Assembly (NCBI GenBank): GCA_024227155.1
Contig: JAAELB010000038.1
Span: 1-43,295, forward strand
Length of the DNA stretch: 43,295 nt
Origin: Desulfobulbaceae bacterium
Lineage (GTDB): Bacteria > Desulfobacterota > Desulfobulbia > Desulfobulbales > Desulfocapsaceae
Reading direction: 5' to 3'
Under the pieces are notes generated by a model. The model did not search any database and had not been told where the DNA came from. It saw only the letters and a program-made list of their open reading frames with translations. Positions within the stretch are counted from its first letter, which is position 1, and the number at the start of each line of letters is the position of its first letter. Positions 24,883-33,024 of this stretch are shown here, in pieces. A program made the position numbers and the translations under genes.

Positions 24883-25896
24883 ATGAGCAAAAACACAAAA
24901 ATCGACGTTGAAACAAAAGTCGAACCCCTTGATACTGCTGTTGTAGGTTCAAAAGATTCCCCCACAGGCTATGAAAATCCCCTCGTATCTGTTGCAGATG
25001 ACGAAAATCTTCCAGCTTTAAGCAATCCAGCACTACACAGGTATCTTCAGGAGATCAGCCAGTACGAACTCCTGTCGAGAGAAGAAACTGACGAACTTGC
25101 CATACGTTTTAGGGAGGAGGGTGACCAGGATGCAGCGTATAGACTGGTCAGTTCGAATTTGCGTCTTGTGGTTAAGGTTGCTATGGATTTCCAGAAGTAC
25201 TGGATGCAGAATTTTATGGATCTGATACAGGAAGGAAATGTTGGCCTCGTTCAGGCAACCAAAAAATTTGATCCCTACCGGGGAGTCAAATTTTCCTACT
25301 ATGCTGCATATTGGATCAGAGCCTATGTCCTAAAGTTTATAATGGACAATTGGCGTCTGGTGAAAATTGGCACTACCCAGGCCCAGCGAAAGCTGTTTTT
25401 CAGTCTCAATAAAGAGAGAAAACTTCTTGAAGGACAGGGGTTTAAGGCCGAGCCTAAACTTCTTGCTGAACGTCTCAATGTCAAGGAACGTGAAGTCATT
25501 GAGATGGGGCAGAGGATGGACAACTGGGATGTTTCTCTGGAGAGCCCAGTACGCTCTGATTCCGATGATGAACAGAAAAACTTCCTGCCGAGCAACGGTC
25601 CCGGGATTGAATCCACTGTCGCCGGAAAAGAAGTCAAAGTTAAACTGAGAGAATTGTTAGAAATTCTGAAGGTTAAGCTGAATGATAAAGAGAAGATGAT
25701 CCTTGAAAAGCGGTTGCTTACAGATGAACCGCTGACACTGCAGAATATTGCCGACAGATTTGATATATCCAGGGAAAGAGTCAGGCAGATCGAAGTCAAT
25801 CTGCTTAAAAAGATGAAAAAATTTCTGGAAGCTGAAATGCCTGACATTGTCGATTATTTTGATGGTGAAAAAATTGTGATCAGTTCCTCCAGCTGA
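24883..25896 (+). CDS. rpoH: RpoH-type (heat-shock) sigma-70 family factor
   Basis: 337 residues. Region 1.2 is LPALSNPALHRYLQEISQYELLSREET (about 45-70), region 2 SSNLRLVVKVAMDF to FSYYAAYWIRAYVL (about 95-150), followed by a RpoH-box-like AQRKLFFSLNKER (about 167-180). Region 3, and region 4 with a helix-turn-helix (TLQNIADRFDISRERVRQIE, about 285-310), complete it. RpoH directs RNA polymerase to chaperone/protease promoters. It is longer than E. coli RpoH (284) mainly because of an N-terminal extension of about 45 residues and an acidic linker around 225. It is divergent from lepA and ends in a clear terminator. The group-3 (RpoH) assignment rests on the box and general length. Confidence 0.8.
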   Translation: MSKNTKIDVETKVEPLDTAVVGSKDSPTGYENPLVSVADDENLPALSNPALHRYLQEISQYELLSREETDELAIRFREEGDQDAAYRLVSSNLRLVVKVAMDFQKYWMQNFMDLIQEGNVGLVQATKKFDPYRGVKFSYYAAYWIRAYVLKFIMDNWRLVKIGTTQAQRKLFFSLNKERKLLEGQGFKAEPKLLAERLNVKEREVIEMGQRMDNWDVSLESPVRSDSDDEQKNFLPSNGPGIESTVAGKEVKVKLRELLEILKVKLNDKEKMILEKRLLTDEPLTLQNIADRFDISRERVRQIEVNLLKKMKKFLEAEMPDIVDYFDGEKIVISSSS

Positions 25897-25945
25897 TATC
25901 CCCATTTGCAAACCATAGAACAGGGCTGGGTAGGGCCCATTGGCG

Positions 25946-25985
25946 AAATACAATTGCTGAAGATTATGCAATTGTATTTTGGTTT
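25946..25985 (+). terminator. intrinsic terminator of the sigma-factor gene
   Basis: AAATACAATTGC (25946-25957) pairs perfectly with GCAATTGTATTT (25968-25979), followed by a short T-rich tract. An outer arm, GGTAGGGCC just upstream with GGCCCAACC just downstream, could extend the stem. Confidence 0.75.
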
Positions 25986-26055
25986 AGAGGCCCAACCTTT
26001 GAGATAGTCTCTTACAATTTTAAATTTTAAATATAACAAATCACAGGTTGCAGAC

Positions 26056-27219
26056 ATGAAAGTACCTTTGCTTGATCTCCAGGCACAATTGGAGTACCTA
26101 GAAGATGATCTTCAGGCAGCAGTAAGCCGAGTAGTCAAGTCCACCCGATATATACAAGGTCCTGAAGTTGAGGGATTGGAAAAGGAGATCGCAGAGTACT
26201 GTGGTGCCGGATATGGTGTTGGGGTTAGTAGTGGTACTGATGCTCTTTTAATAGCTCTAATGAGTCTTGATATACAGGCGGGCGATCATGTCCTTACAAC
26301 GCCCTACTCATTTTTTGCCACCATGGGTGTGATATTGCGCCTTGGTGCGGTGCCGATCTTTGCTGACATCGATCCGGTCAGCTATAATATAGACCCTGTT
26401 AAGATGGAAGAAGTCCTTGTAAAGGACACTGAGAAAAAAATCAAAGCAATAATACCTGTCCATCTGTATGGGCAATGTGCGGATATGCAGCCTATCATGG
26501 AGCTGGCAAACCGTTATGATCTTCCCGTTATTGAAGATGCGGCACAGGCAATAGGAGCATCCTACCCGGGATTGGCCAGTGACTCCCCGGTTGGCGGCTC
26601 ACGGGCAGGATCAATGGGGCTTGCCGGTTGCTTTTCCTTTTTCCCAAGCAAAAATCTTGGCGGCATTGGAGACGGGGGTATGGTTGTAACCCAGAACAAA
26701 GAGTTCGCTGAAAAATTAATACTTATGAGAAACCATGGGGCACATCCTAAGTATTTTCATAAATTAGTGGGGGGCAACTTTCGGCTGGACCCTATTCAGG
26801 CTGCAGCCCTTCGGGTGAAATTACCTTATCTTGACTCCTGGCATAAAAAACGATCTGAAAATGCTGCTGTTTACAATGACCTCTTTCAGAAATCTGGACT
26901 CGTTACCCAGCAAAATGTTGTTGTTCCCGGTGAAGTTTATAGCGGTGAAGCAAATGTTCATATCTACAATCAATATATTCTGCGGGTGAAAAAAAGAGAT
27001 CAGTTAAGAGATTTCTTGCAAAACAGTGATATAGGCTGTGAAATCTATTATCCAGTGCCGCTTCATAAACAGGAGTGTCTTGGTGATCTCGCTGCTGGGT
27101 TATCGTATCCTGAGGCGGAGTTGGCCGCAGACACAACTATTGCCCTTCCAATTTATCCTGAATTGACAAATGAAATGCAACAATATGTTGTGGAGAAAAT
27201 CGTGCAGTTTTACGGGTAA
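26056..27219 (+). CDS. DegT/DnrJ/EryC1/StrS-family PLP sugar aminotransferase
   Basis: 387 residues, the usual length. Visible marks are VPLLDLQAQLEYL at the start, the PLP phosphate-binding SSGTDALLIAL (about 60-70), VIEDAAQAIGASY with the Asp that contacts the pyridine ring (about 160), the PLP-lysine in CFSFFPSKNLGGIGDGG (about 200) and FRLDPIQAAALR. These enzymes transfer an amino group to keto-sugars on nucleotide diphosphates, for amino sugars in lipopolysaccharide, capsule or exopolysaccharide. It is an isolated gene with a terminator directly after it. A very large TPR outer-membrane protein follows. Confidence 0.9.
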   Translation: MKVPLLDLQAQLEYLEDDLQAAVSRVVKSTRYIQGPEVEGLEKEIAEYCGAGYGVGVSSGTDALLIALMSLDIQAGDHVLTTPYSFFATMGVILRLGAVPIFADIDPVSYNIDPVKMEEVLVKDTEKKIKAIIPVHLYGQCADMQPIMELANRYDLPVIEDAAQAIGASYPGLASDSPVGGSRAGSMGLAGCFSFFPSKNLGGIGDGGMVVTQNKEFAEKLILMRNHGAHPKYFHKLVGGNFRLDPIQAAALRVKLPYLDSWHKKRSENAAVYNDLFQKSGLVTQQNVVVPGEVYSGEANVHIYNQYILRVKKRDQLRDFLQNSDIGCEIYYPVPLHKQECLGDLAAGLSYPEAELAADTTIALPIYPELTNEMQQYVVEKIVQFYG

Positions 27220-27242
27220 AGAGGTAACATGGTGAGGTGAAG

Positions 27243-27299
27243 AAAAGCTCTCTGTTAACTATAGTAAACAGTCAGTCCTGTGGTAGAGAGCTTTTTATT
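27243..27299 (+). terminator. intrinsic terminator of the aminotransferase gene
   Basis: AAAAGCTCTCT (27243-27253) pairs with AGAGAGCTTTTT (27285-27296) and runs into TATTTT. A smaller CTGTT/AACAG hairpin sits inside the loop. Repeat family A copy 3 begins immediately after. Confidence 0.8.
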
Positions 27300-27425
27300 T
27301 TAGTGCCTTATAAATGCATTTCTGGCATAAAAAACAAGAAACTCAGGAACTCCTTATGAAATCGTGAGCTTACTTTTCCCACCAAGGCACTTATCCCGAC
27401 TTATTTCCCGTTTATCGGGGTCAGT
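27299..27425 (+). repeat. repeat family A, copy 3 (long subtype, diverged tail)
   Basis: It starts TTAGTGCCTTATAAATGC, shares the AAAAAACAAGAAACT stretch with copies 1 and 4, and closes with CCAAGGCACTTATCC, giving GTGCCTT/AAGGCAC end pairing. The usual tail is replaced by a different hairpin (CCCGTTTATCGGGG region) ending GGGGTCAG. It is the most diverged copy. Confidence 0.65.
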
Positions 27426-27485
27426 AATTAAGGGTAATTGACAGCGATCATTTGCTTTAAAAAACAGTTAACAACCTCGTTTACA

Positions 27486-30400
27486 ATGGGCGACTTCAGA
27501 CTGAAAACATCCGTTAACAGTCATATAATTCTAATTTTTCTGCTCTTTTTCAATGCTTTGCCAGCTGACGCTGTAGATGAGATTACCCCTGATCGCTCTA
27601 TTGCAGTGGTGCGCAGCAGTCCCGATCCGCAATGGAAAGATCTATGGGATGCTGCCAGAAAGTTGGTTCGGAAACAAAAATACCAAGATGCGGCCGCCGT
27701 CTACGCTCAGTTATTTAGGATCAAACCCAAAATCGAAGAAGCAAATTTCGAATATGGTAAAGTTCTCCTTAAAATAGAGGATTATACCGGGGTGGCACAC
27801 GTCATTGAGGCCCTATTGGAAATTGATCCCTTGAGAGCCGACTATCAGCTCATGGCTGGCAGGGTTGCTTTTAAAAATAAGGACTATCTGAGTGCCGTTC
27901 ACCACTTTGGTCGTGTTTTAGAGAATGACCCGGCAGGAGAATATTCAACTGCCGCCATTGAGGGTTTGTCGGATAGCCTTAGAGTACGTGGAAGAAGAGA
28001 GTTGGCTTTTTCACTTCAAGAGCAACTGACAGCTCGAAATTCTTTTGAGAGTGTGGAGAATATTTACAATCTAGCCCTTGATGCAGCCGCTATTGGTGAA
28101 ACTGAAAAAGCTAGATGGTTATTTGGGCGCCTGCTTAAAGAAGAAAAACTCGATGACAACGTTCTTTTCCAGGCTATCCAGGTTTTTGATGATATTGAGC
28201 ATAAAGAAACTCTTGTTGAACTGTTAGATGAATATGTGAAAAGGAATCCAGGATATTTACCTTTTCGACTTCGACTTGCCGATTACCAGGAAGAGGAGGG
28301 CGATTTTGTCCATGCGCTGGAAAACCTTACCTATCTTATCGATCATACAGAAGATGATCAAACTCTTCTCCTCCGAGCTGCAGATATTGCATTTCATAAA
28401 ATCAATCGTCCAGATAAAGCTCTTGGGTTTTTTGAAAAATATAACAGTAACTATCCGAGAGATGTCAATATAGAGTTGCAGATAGATAAACTTCAAACTG
28501 CTTTGGCCAATGATTTTCTGGCAATTGTCGAAAACGATGGTGCAGGGCAATTGTGGAGTGATCTTGATAAAGTCACATCAAATCGTCTTGCGATTTTCCA
28601 GAAAATGGCGTTTATTTTCGAACAAAATGGAAAGGAATTGGAGTTAATCAGAATCCTTGAGATTATTTATAAAAATTACCCTATGAAAGCTGAGGTTGCC
28701 TGGCGTCTCGCAACTCTGTTTTATTCGCTGGAAGCACCGCAGGATTGTCTTGATTATCTCAAGACAATTGATTCCTCAAAATGGAATAAGAAATATCATT
28801 TATTAAGAGGCGACGCTGAATTATCCCTTGGACTTGAACTAGAGGCGATAGAGAGCTATGGAAATGCACTGGAAATTGGACCTGCAAATAACGAGCTCCG
28901 TATTAAACTACTCGTTCTTTGTGGCAAGGTAGGTTTTGTTGAAAGACAAATTAGTCTGTTTAGCTATTGGACGGACAACTCGCATCAAGATATTCCCGTG
29001 TCCTATGTTATTTCTCATATGAAATGGCTTGGTTTTAATTACCTTCTTGGTGAGGCTGAAAAGGTTGAACATTGGGCCCAGCATATTTGGGGAGGAAAAC
29101 AAGAAGCATTAACCGCTATCGCTTTAGAAAAATCGAGGGTACTAAGGCGGGTAGGGAAGGCAAGAAGTGCGGAGCAGCTACTGAGAGGTTTGCTCAATAA
29201 AAAAATCTCGGTGGACAAAATCCTCTTTGAACTGGCTGAAGATGCCATAGCAGATAAAAAAATTATTGAAGGTAAGCAATGGCTGACCATTCTTGAAAAA
29301 AAATCGTACACGGGCCAGCGAGTATATAGTGATGCGGAATATGGGATTCGTTTATGTCTCGTGAGGGGCAGGTTATTACAATTGCAGGGTGGCTTCGGTG
29401 AGGCACGTATCGCCCTTGAGCACGGTAGAACCGAATATGCAAAGCTTTCCGCAACATCGCAGGCAATACGTTCTTTTCTCAAGCAAATTTATATAGAGTT
29501 AGGCCATCTGGATGTATACAGCGGTAATTATCAAAAAGGGTTGCAGTTTAAGGGGGATGTCAGCCTTAACAATACATTTAATCCAGAAAGTTTTGTACTT
29601 GAGCAAATACTGGAAAAAAAGAAAAATAATTCCAAAGACACCCTGTTTGGCGAAGAAAAATTATATATTTTTCATAATCCGGTGGTGTCAAAGATCCTTC
29701 AAGTTGCAGAGCTAGAATTACGATACGAGCAGTACGATGCTGCGCAAAGACATCTGGATTTAGTTCAGGGTGAAATAGCGAATTCGTTAGTGGCGGGGGT
29801 GTTACAAGTAGATGTAAAACTAGAAAAATCAAAAGTGGATATAGCCAGACAGGATCTGGTGGCAATGGCTGCGATATTTCCACAGGAGTTTTACTTCTTT
29901 AAGAAAAGAATCGATCTGGAAGCTCAAAAGGGCCGGTACGACACTGCACTAAGGCAATTTGGTAGATGGTATGGTTTTTCAGATGATACCAGAGGTGTTT
30001 CCAACCATTTAGCTAATACAAATGACATCGCTGGCTCACTGCATCTTGCACGCCTTTTGTGGGGAAAAAAGCAGTTTGAAGAGTCACTGTCAATCTATGA
30101 GGGGCTACTTTCCCCCTCAATTCTTGACCTGTTATCACAACAATTTTCTGAGAAAAAGATAAACTATCTTTATCTAATACGGGATGACTCCTTCTGGAGT
30201 TCTGTGGTGCTGCTACTACAGTCAAAACCTGATGTTGTAGATGAACTCATGGAGCCCGCTTTCCTCATGAGTAATTTAGGTAATGTAACCGGTGAAATTC
30301 TTTCTGGAAATTATGAGCAATACAGCTGGCTTAGGTTGATCAATAACGAGTTTTCAGCGCGGAAAGCAATGTATCGCCGTAATTACAAATATGCAGAAAA

Positions 30401-31508
30401 GAGTTATCTTAAGCTTTTAGAGGAAGAGAGCTCAAGGGAAAAACTGGTGGACCTGGCCGCAATTTATGGTCGTATTGGTGAGTATAGAAAAGAGGCACAA
30501 ATTTACGAGGATATAAAAATTGGTGGGGGAACATCTCCAGAAATCGATGAATTTATTGAACAAAGCAGCATAAAAGTTAGTCCGCAAAACATCATAAATG
30601 GTGAGTTTGTCAAAAAACAGGGGCGGTATGAGTTTATCGATCTACAACAGACAAGTGCAGGGCTATCGTTCTGGTTTACCCACGATTTTAACAAAGATTT
30701 CAAATTTGATTATAATAACAATAGATATGAATCCATAGATGGTAGCCAGACGACGGGCAGTGATTCAATTAGAGTTGATACAAGTTGGGCGTTGAGTGAG
30801 AATTACGAATTGGATGCGGGGGTGGGGAGCGAAAAGCTCAATGGCGAAAGTCTTACGACGTTTTTGTACCATACACGACTTGAGGCTCAACTCGATGATA
30901 ACCTTAACGGCTTTTTAGAAGTTGATAAGGAGTTGGTGAAGGATAGTGTTCTAAGCCTCAGAGAATTTATAACAGCTGCATCTTTTTCAACTGGGTTGGG
31001 GCTTGACACTTTTTTAGGGATTGGCTTTGGTGGTGATATTCGTTATAGAAAATATAGCGACAGGAATTCTCAAAAACGGTTCCATGGCTATTCCTCATAC
31101 TCTTTTTTTAGTGAGACAATACACCTTGATCTTCGTTATGATTACACGTTTCTGAATAATGAAAAAGAGAATCCCCACGCCTTAACTGATCTGGATAAAA
31201 ATCAGTTCGTCAATGATGACTACGTTACAAGCTACTGGAGTCCAGATTCTTTGTCAGAACATAGGCTTGGTTTATATTTTCAACATGACTTTTTGGGTTA
31301 TGAGGCTGGTGGTCGTCGAAAAATGAGTTACTATGCAGTGGATACTGCCGTTGCTCTTGAGGACAATGAAACACTCATTTATTACGGAAAATTTGATATT
31401 TTCCTTGAAATGAGTCCACATTTTTTATTAAAAGGCAATTTCAGTTTTAATACCAGTGACGTTTATGAGGAGACAGCGGTATCTGCCTCTCTCCATTATC
31501 GCTGGTGA
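27486..31508 (+). CDS. giant TPR protein with C-terminal outer-membrane beta-barrel (PelB/BcsC-like architecture)
   Basis: 1340 residues from ATG 27486, chosen because a clean signal peptide follows (hydrophobic ILIFLLFFNALPADA, cleavage about residue 32). Residues about 45-1040 are degenerate TPR helices (QKYQDAAAVYAQLFRIKP, KDYLSAVHHFGRVLENDP, ELEAIESYGNALEIGP). From about 1045 to the end, alternating hydrophobic/aromatic strands form a barrel, including YWSPDSLSEHRLGLYFQHDF and the terminal HYRW with a C-terminal aromatic, a hallmark of outer-membrane insertion. The architecture matches exopolysaccharide export porins (PelB, BcsC, PgaA). No synthase genes lie in the window apart from the DegT aminotransferase just upstream, so the exported glycan is unknown. 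Confidence 0.8.
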   Translation: MGDFRLKTSVNSHIILIFLLFFNALPADAVDEITPDRSIAVVRSSPDPQWKDLWDAARKLVRKQKYQDAAAVYAQLFRIKPKIEEANFEYGKVLLKIEDYTGVAHVIEALLEIDPLRADYQLMAGRVAFKNKDYLSAVHHFGRVLENDPAGEYSTAAIEGLSDSLRVRGRRELAFSLQEQLTARNSFESVENIYNLALDAAAIGETEKARWLFGRLLKEEKLDDNVLFQAIQVFDDIEHKETLVELLDEYVKRNPGYLPFRLRLADYQEEEGDFVHALENLTYLIDHTEDDQTLLLRAADIAFHKINRPDKALGFFEKYNSNYPRDVNIELQIDKLQTALANDFLAIVENDGAGQLWSDLDKVTSNRLAIFQKMAFIFEQNGKELELIRILEIIYKNYPMKAEVAWRLATLFYSLEAPQDCLDYLKTIDSSKWNKKYHLLRGDAELSLGLELEAIESYGNALEIGPANNELRIKLLVLCGKVGFVERQISLFSYWTDNSHQDIPVSYVISHMKWLGFNYLLGEAEKVEHWAQHIWGGKQEALTAIALEKSRVLRRVGKARSAEQLLRGLLNKKISVDKILFELAEDAIADKKIIEGKQWLTILEKKSYTGQRVYSDAEYGIRLCLVRGRLLQLQGGFGEARIALEHGRTEYAKLSATSQAIRSFLKQIYIELGHLDVYSGNYQKGLQFKGDVSLNNTFNPESFVLEQILEKKKNNSKDTLFGEEKLYIFHNPVVSKILQVAELELRYEQYDAAQRHLDLVQGEIANSLVAGVLQVDVKLEKSKVDIARQDLVAMAAIFPQEFYFFKKRIDLEAQKGRYDTALRQFGRWYGFSDDTRGVSNHLANTNDIAGSLHLARLLWGKKQFEESLSIYEGLLSPSILDLLSQQFSEKKINYLYLIRDDSFWSSVVLLLQSKPDVVDELMEPAFLMSNLGNVTGEILSGNYEQYSWLRLINNEFSARKAMYRRNYKYAEKSYLKLLEEESSREKLVDLAAIYGRIGEYRKEAQIYEDIKIGGGTSPEIDEFIEQSSIKVSPQNIINGEFVKKQGRYEFIDLQQTSAGLSFWFTHDFNKDFKFDYNNNRYESIDGSQTTGSDSIRVDTSWALSENYELDAGVGSEKLNGESLTTFLYHTRLEAQLDDNLNGFLEVDKELVKDSVLSLREFITAASFSTGLGLDTFLGIGFGGDIRYRKYSDRNSQKRFHGYSSYSFFSETIHLDLRYDYTFLNNEKENPHALTDLDKNQFVNDDYVTSYWSPDSLSEHRLGLYFQHDFLGYEAGGRRKMSYYAVDTAVALEDNETLIYYGKFDIFLEMSPHFLLKGNFSFNTSDVYEETAVSASLHYRW

Positions 31509-31701
31509 ACGGTTATGGACCTATGTTATGCAATCTTTCGAAGGTGTCGGTGAACGCTTACGAATTATCCAGCCATGTGAGGTGTTCTAAACATCTCTAA
31601 GTGTTGTTTGGGCTGTATGTATTATTAATGTGTATGCAAATAATTCCTGTTTGGGGTTTGAAACTGCAAGAACCCGGCAGGATTTTTTTATGGAGGAAGA
31701 G

Positions 31702-32187
31702 ATGGTTGAGCGAATACCGATGTCAAAAAGCGGTAATCAAAAGTTACGTGATGAATTATTACATCTTGAGCGTGTTGAGCGTGGTGTGGTTGTTAAGGCT
31801 ATTGAAGTGGCCAGAGAGCATGGAGATTTGAAGGAAAATGCCGAGTATCATGCTGCAAAGGACAGGCAAGGCCATATTGAGGGTAGGATTATAGAATTAA
31901 AAGACAAACTCTCAAGGGCAGAAATAATCGATTGTTCTAAGGTTGGAACAAACATCGTTGTCTTTGGCACGGTTGTTCAGTTACTTGATCTTGATACCGA
32001 AGAAGAAGTTACTTATCAGTTGTTAGGGCCTGAGGAAGCAGATGTAAAGAAGGGTTCCATCTCTGTGTTGTCACCGATCGGCAGGAGCATGCTGGGAAAA
32101 GAGGTGGGAGATGACGTTCTTGTTGTAACTCCGGGCGGGAAAAGAGAATTTGAAGTTGTCGAGATTCAAAGTAGTAGTTTTTCATGA
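31702..32187 (+). CDS. greA: transcription elongation factor GreA
   Basis: 161 residues from ATG 31702, which has GGAGG about six to seven bases upstream; the longer frame begins with non-conserved residues. The N-terminal coiled coil (about 10-80) carries the acidic tip and AREHGDLKENAEYHAAKDRQ motif, and the C-terminal FKBP-like domain (about 85-158) ends with PGGKREFEVVEI. GreA enters the RNA polymerase secondary channel and stimulates cleavage of backtracked RNA. It is monocistronic and convergent with the TetR gene. Confidence 0.95.
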   Translation: MVERIPMSKSGNQKLRDELLHLERVERGVVVKAIEVAREHGDLKENAEYHAAKDRQGHIEGRIIELKDKLSRAEIIDCSKVGTNIVVFGTVVQLLDLDTEEEVTYQLLGPEEADVKKGSISVLSPIGRSMLGKEVGDDVLVVTPGGKREFEVVEIQSSSFS

Positions 32188-32218
32188 TGTTCTGAATAGA
32201 TAACGATTAGTGGTGAGG

Positions 32219-32262
32219 CCACCTGTCAGCTACCCTTTATACGTTGGCTGGTGGTTTTTTTA
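32219..32262 (+). terminator. probable greA terminator
   Basis: CCAC...CAGC near 32219-32232 pairs with GCTGGTGG at about 32248-32255 (four plus four base pairs with a CTGT bulge), followed by seven T. The T-run overlaps the last codons of the convergent TetR gene. Confidence 0.5.
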
Positions 32263-32833
32263 TGCCAGTAAGAAAAACTGATAGAACTTGCTCCGATACT
32301 TCTTCAACCGAATAATGGGTTTCTAAAGAAGAATTCCAGACTCGGGATACTTCGTCTAAGGCACCAAAAAATATTCTTTTCACTATGTCAGGGTTAAGAT
32401 CTGACCTGAAAGAATCTGTCTGCTGCCCAAGTTTTATGATTTTAGCTATGATTCCTACATATTCACTGAATTTATTGTCTCTGTAGGTTCTAATTATCTT
32501 GTTCGTTTGCCTAAGTTCAATCTGGATCACTTCAGCAAGGTTTTTATTTTTCTTCATGGAAGTGAGATGTTGGATGGCATAAATTTTAAGCATCTCAACC
32601 GGATCATCTTCCTTGCTGATCAGTTTTTCGGTTTTGTCTACAATTTTACCAACCTCCTCTTCAAAAACAGACAACAGTATGTCGTACTTGTTGTTGAAGT
32701 AGAGGTATATTGTTCCATCAGCAACCTTGGCTTCTTTTGCAATATCGGATATTCTAGCAGTGAAAAACCCTTTTTTTGCAAAGACCTTGGTTGCCGCTGA
32801 AATTATTTTTGAATGTTTGTTTTCTGCTTTCAT
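32237..32833 (-). CDS. TetR-family regulator, FadR/YsiA-like
   Basis: 198 residues from ATG 32833; an upstream start would add 12 hydrophobic residues unlike the family. The N-terminal TetR helix-turn-helix is clear (IISAATKVFAKKGF, then ISDIAKEAKVADGTIYLYFNNKYDIL). The ligand domain contains IELRQTNKIIRTYRD and FFGALDEVSRVW, which from memory resemble the Bacillus fatty-acid-degradation repressor FadR (YsiA), an acyl-CoA-responsive repressor. Upstream lies a perfect inverted repeat with that regulator's operator consensus. I infer an autoregulated acyl-CoA-responsive repressor; no beta-oxidation genes lie in the window. Confidence 0.85.
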   Translation of the reverse strand: MKAENKHSKIISAATKVFAKKGFFTARISDIAKEAKVADGTIYLYFNNKYDILLSVFEEEVGKIVDKTEKLISKEDDPVEMLKIYAIQHLTSMKKNKNLAEVIQIELRQTNKIIRTYRDNKFSEYVGIIAKIIKLGQQTDSFRSDLNPDIVKRIFFGALDEVSRVWNSSLETHYSVEEVSEQVLSVFLTGIKKPPANV

Positions 32834-32882
32834 TTCATAAAAAAGAAAGATCGAAACTAATGTAAACATTTATACCAAAAGA

Positions 32883-32900
32883 TGAATGACTATTCATTCA
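32883..32900 (-). promoter_or_regulatory. TetR operator (FadR/YsiA type)
   Basis: TGAATGA-CTAT-TCATTCA is a perfect 7-bp inverted repeat with a 4-base spacer, agreeing with the known FadR (YsiA) consensus TGAATGAMTANTCATTCA. It lies 50-67 bases upstream of the TetR start. A TTGACA reads on the minus strand at 32922-32927, so the operator would cover the -10/start region and block the gene's own transcription. Confidence 0.75.
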
Positions 32901-33024
32901 TGTAATATTTCATCCCGGATTTGTCAACGATCAATCAGTAAGACAGGGAATTGAAATTGAGACTCAACGTATAAATATCTAAGAATTACGTGTACATAAT
33001 ATAAATAACTATCTGGAGTAAGTT

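Noticed and set aside
25323-25847. 174-residue minus-strand ORF opposite the sigma factor
   Set aside because: Serine/arginine-rich antisense shadow with no start signal.
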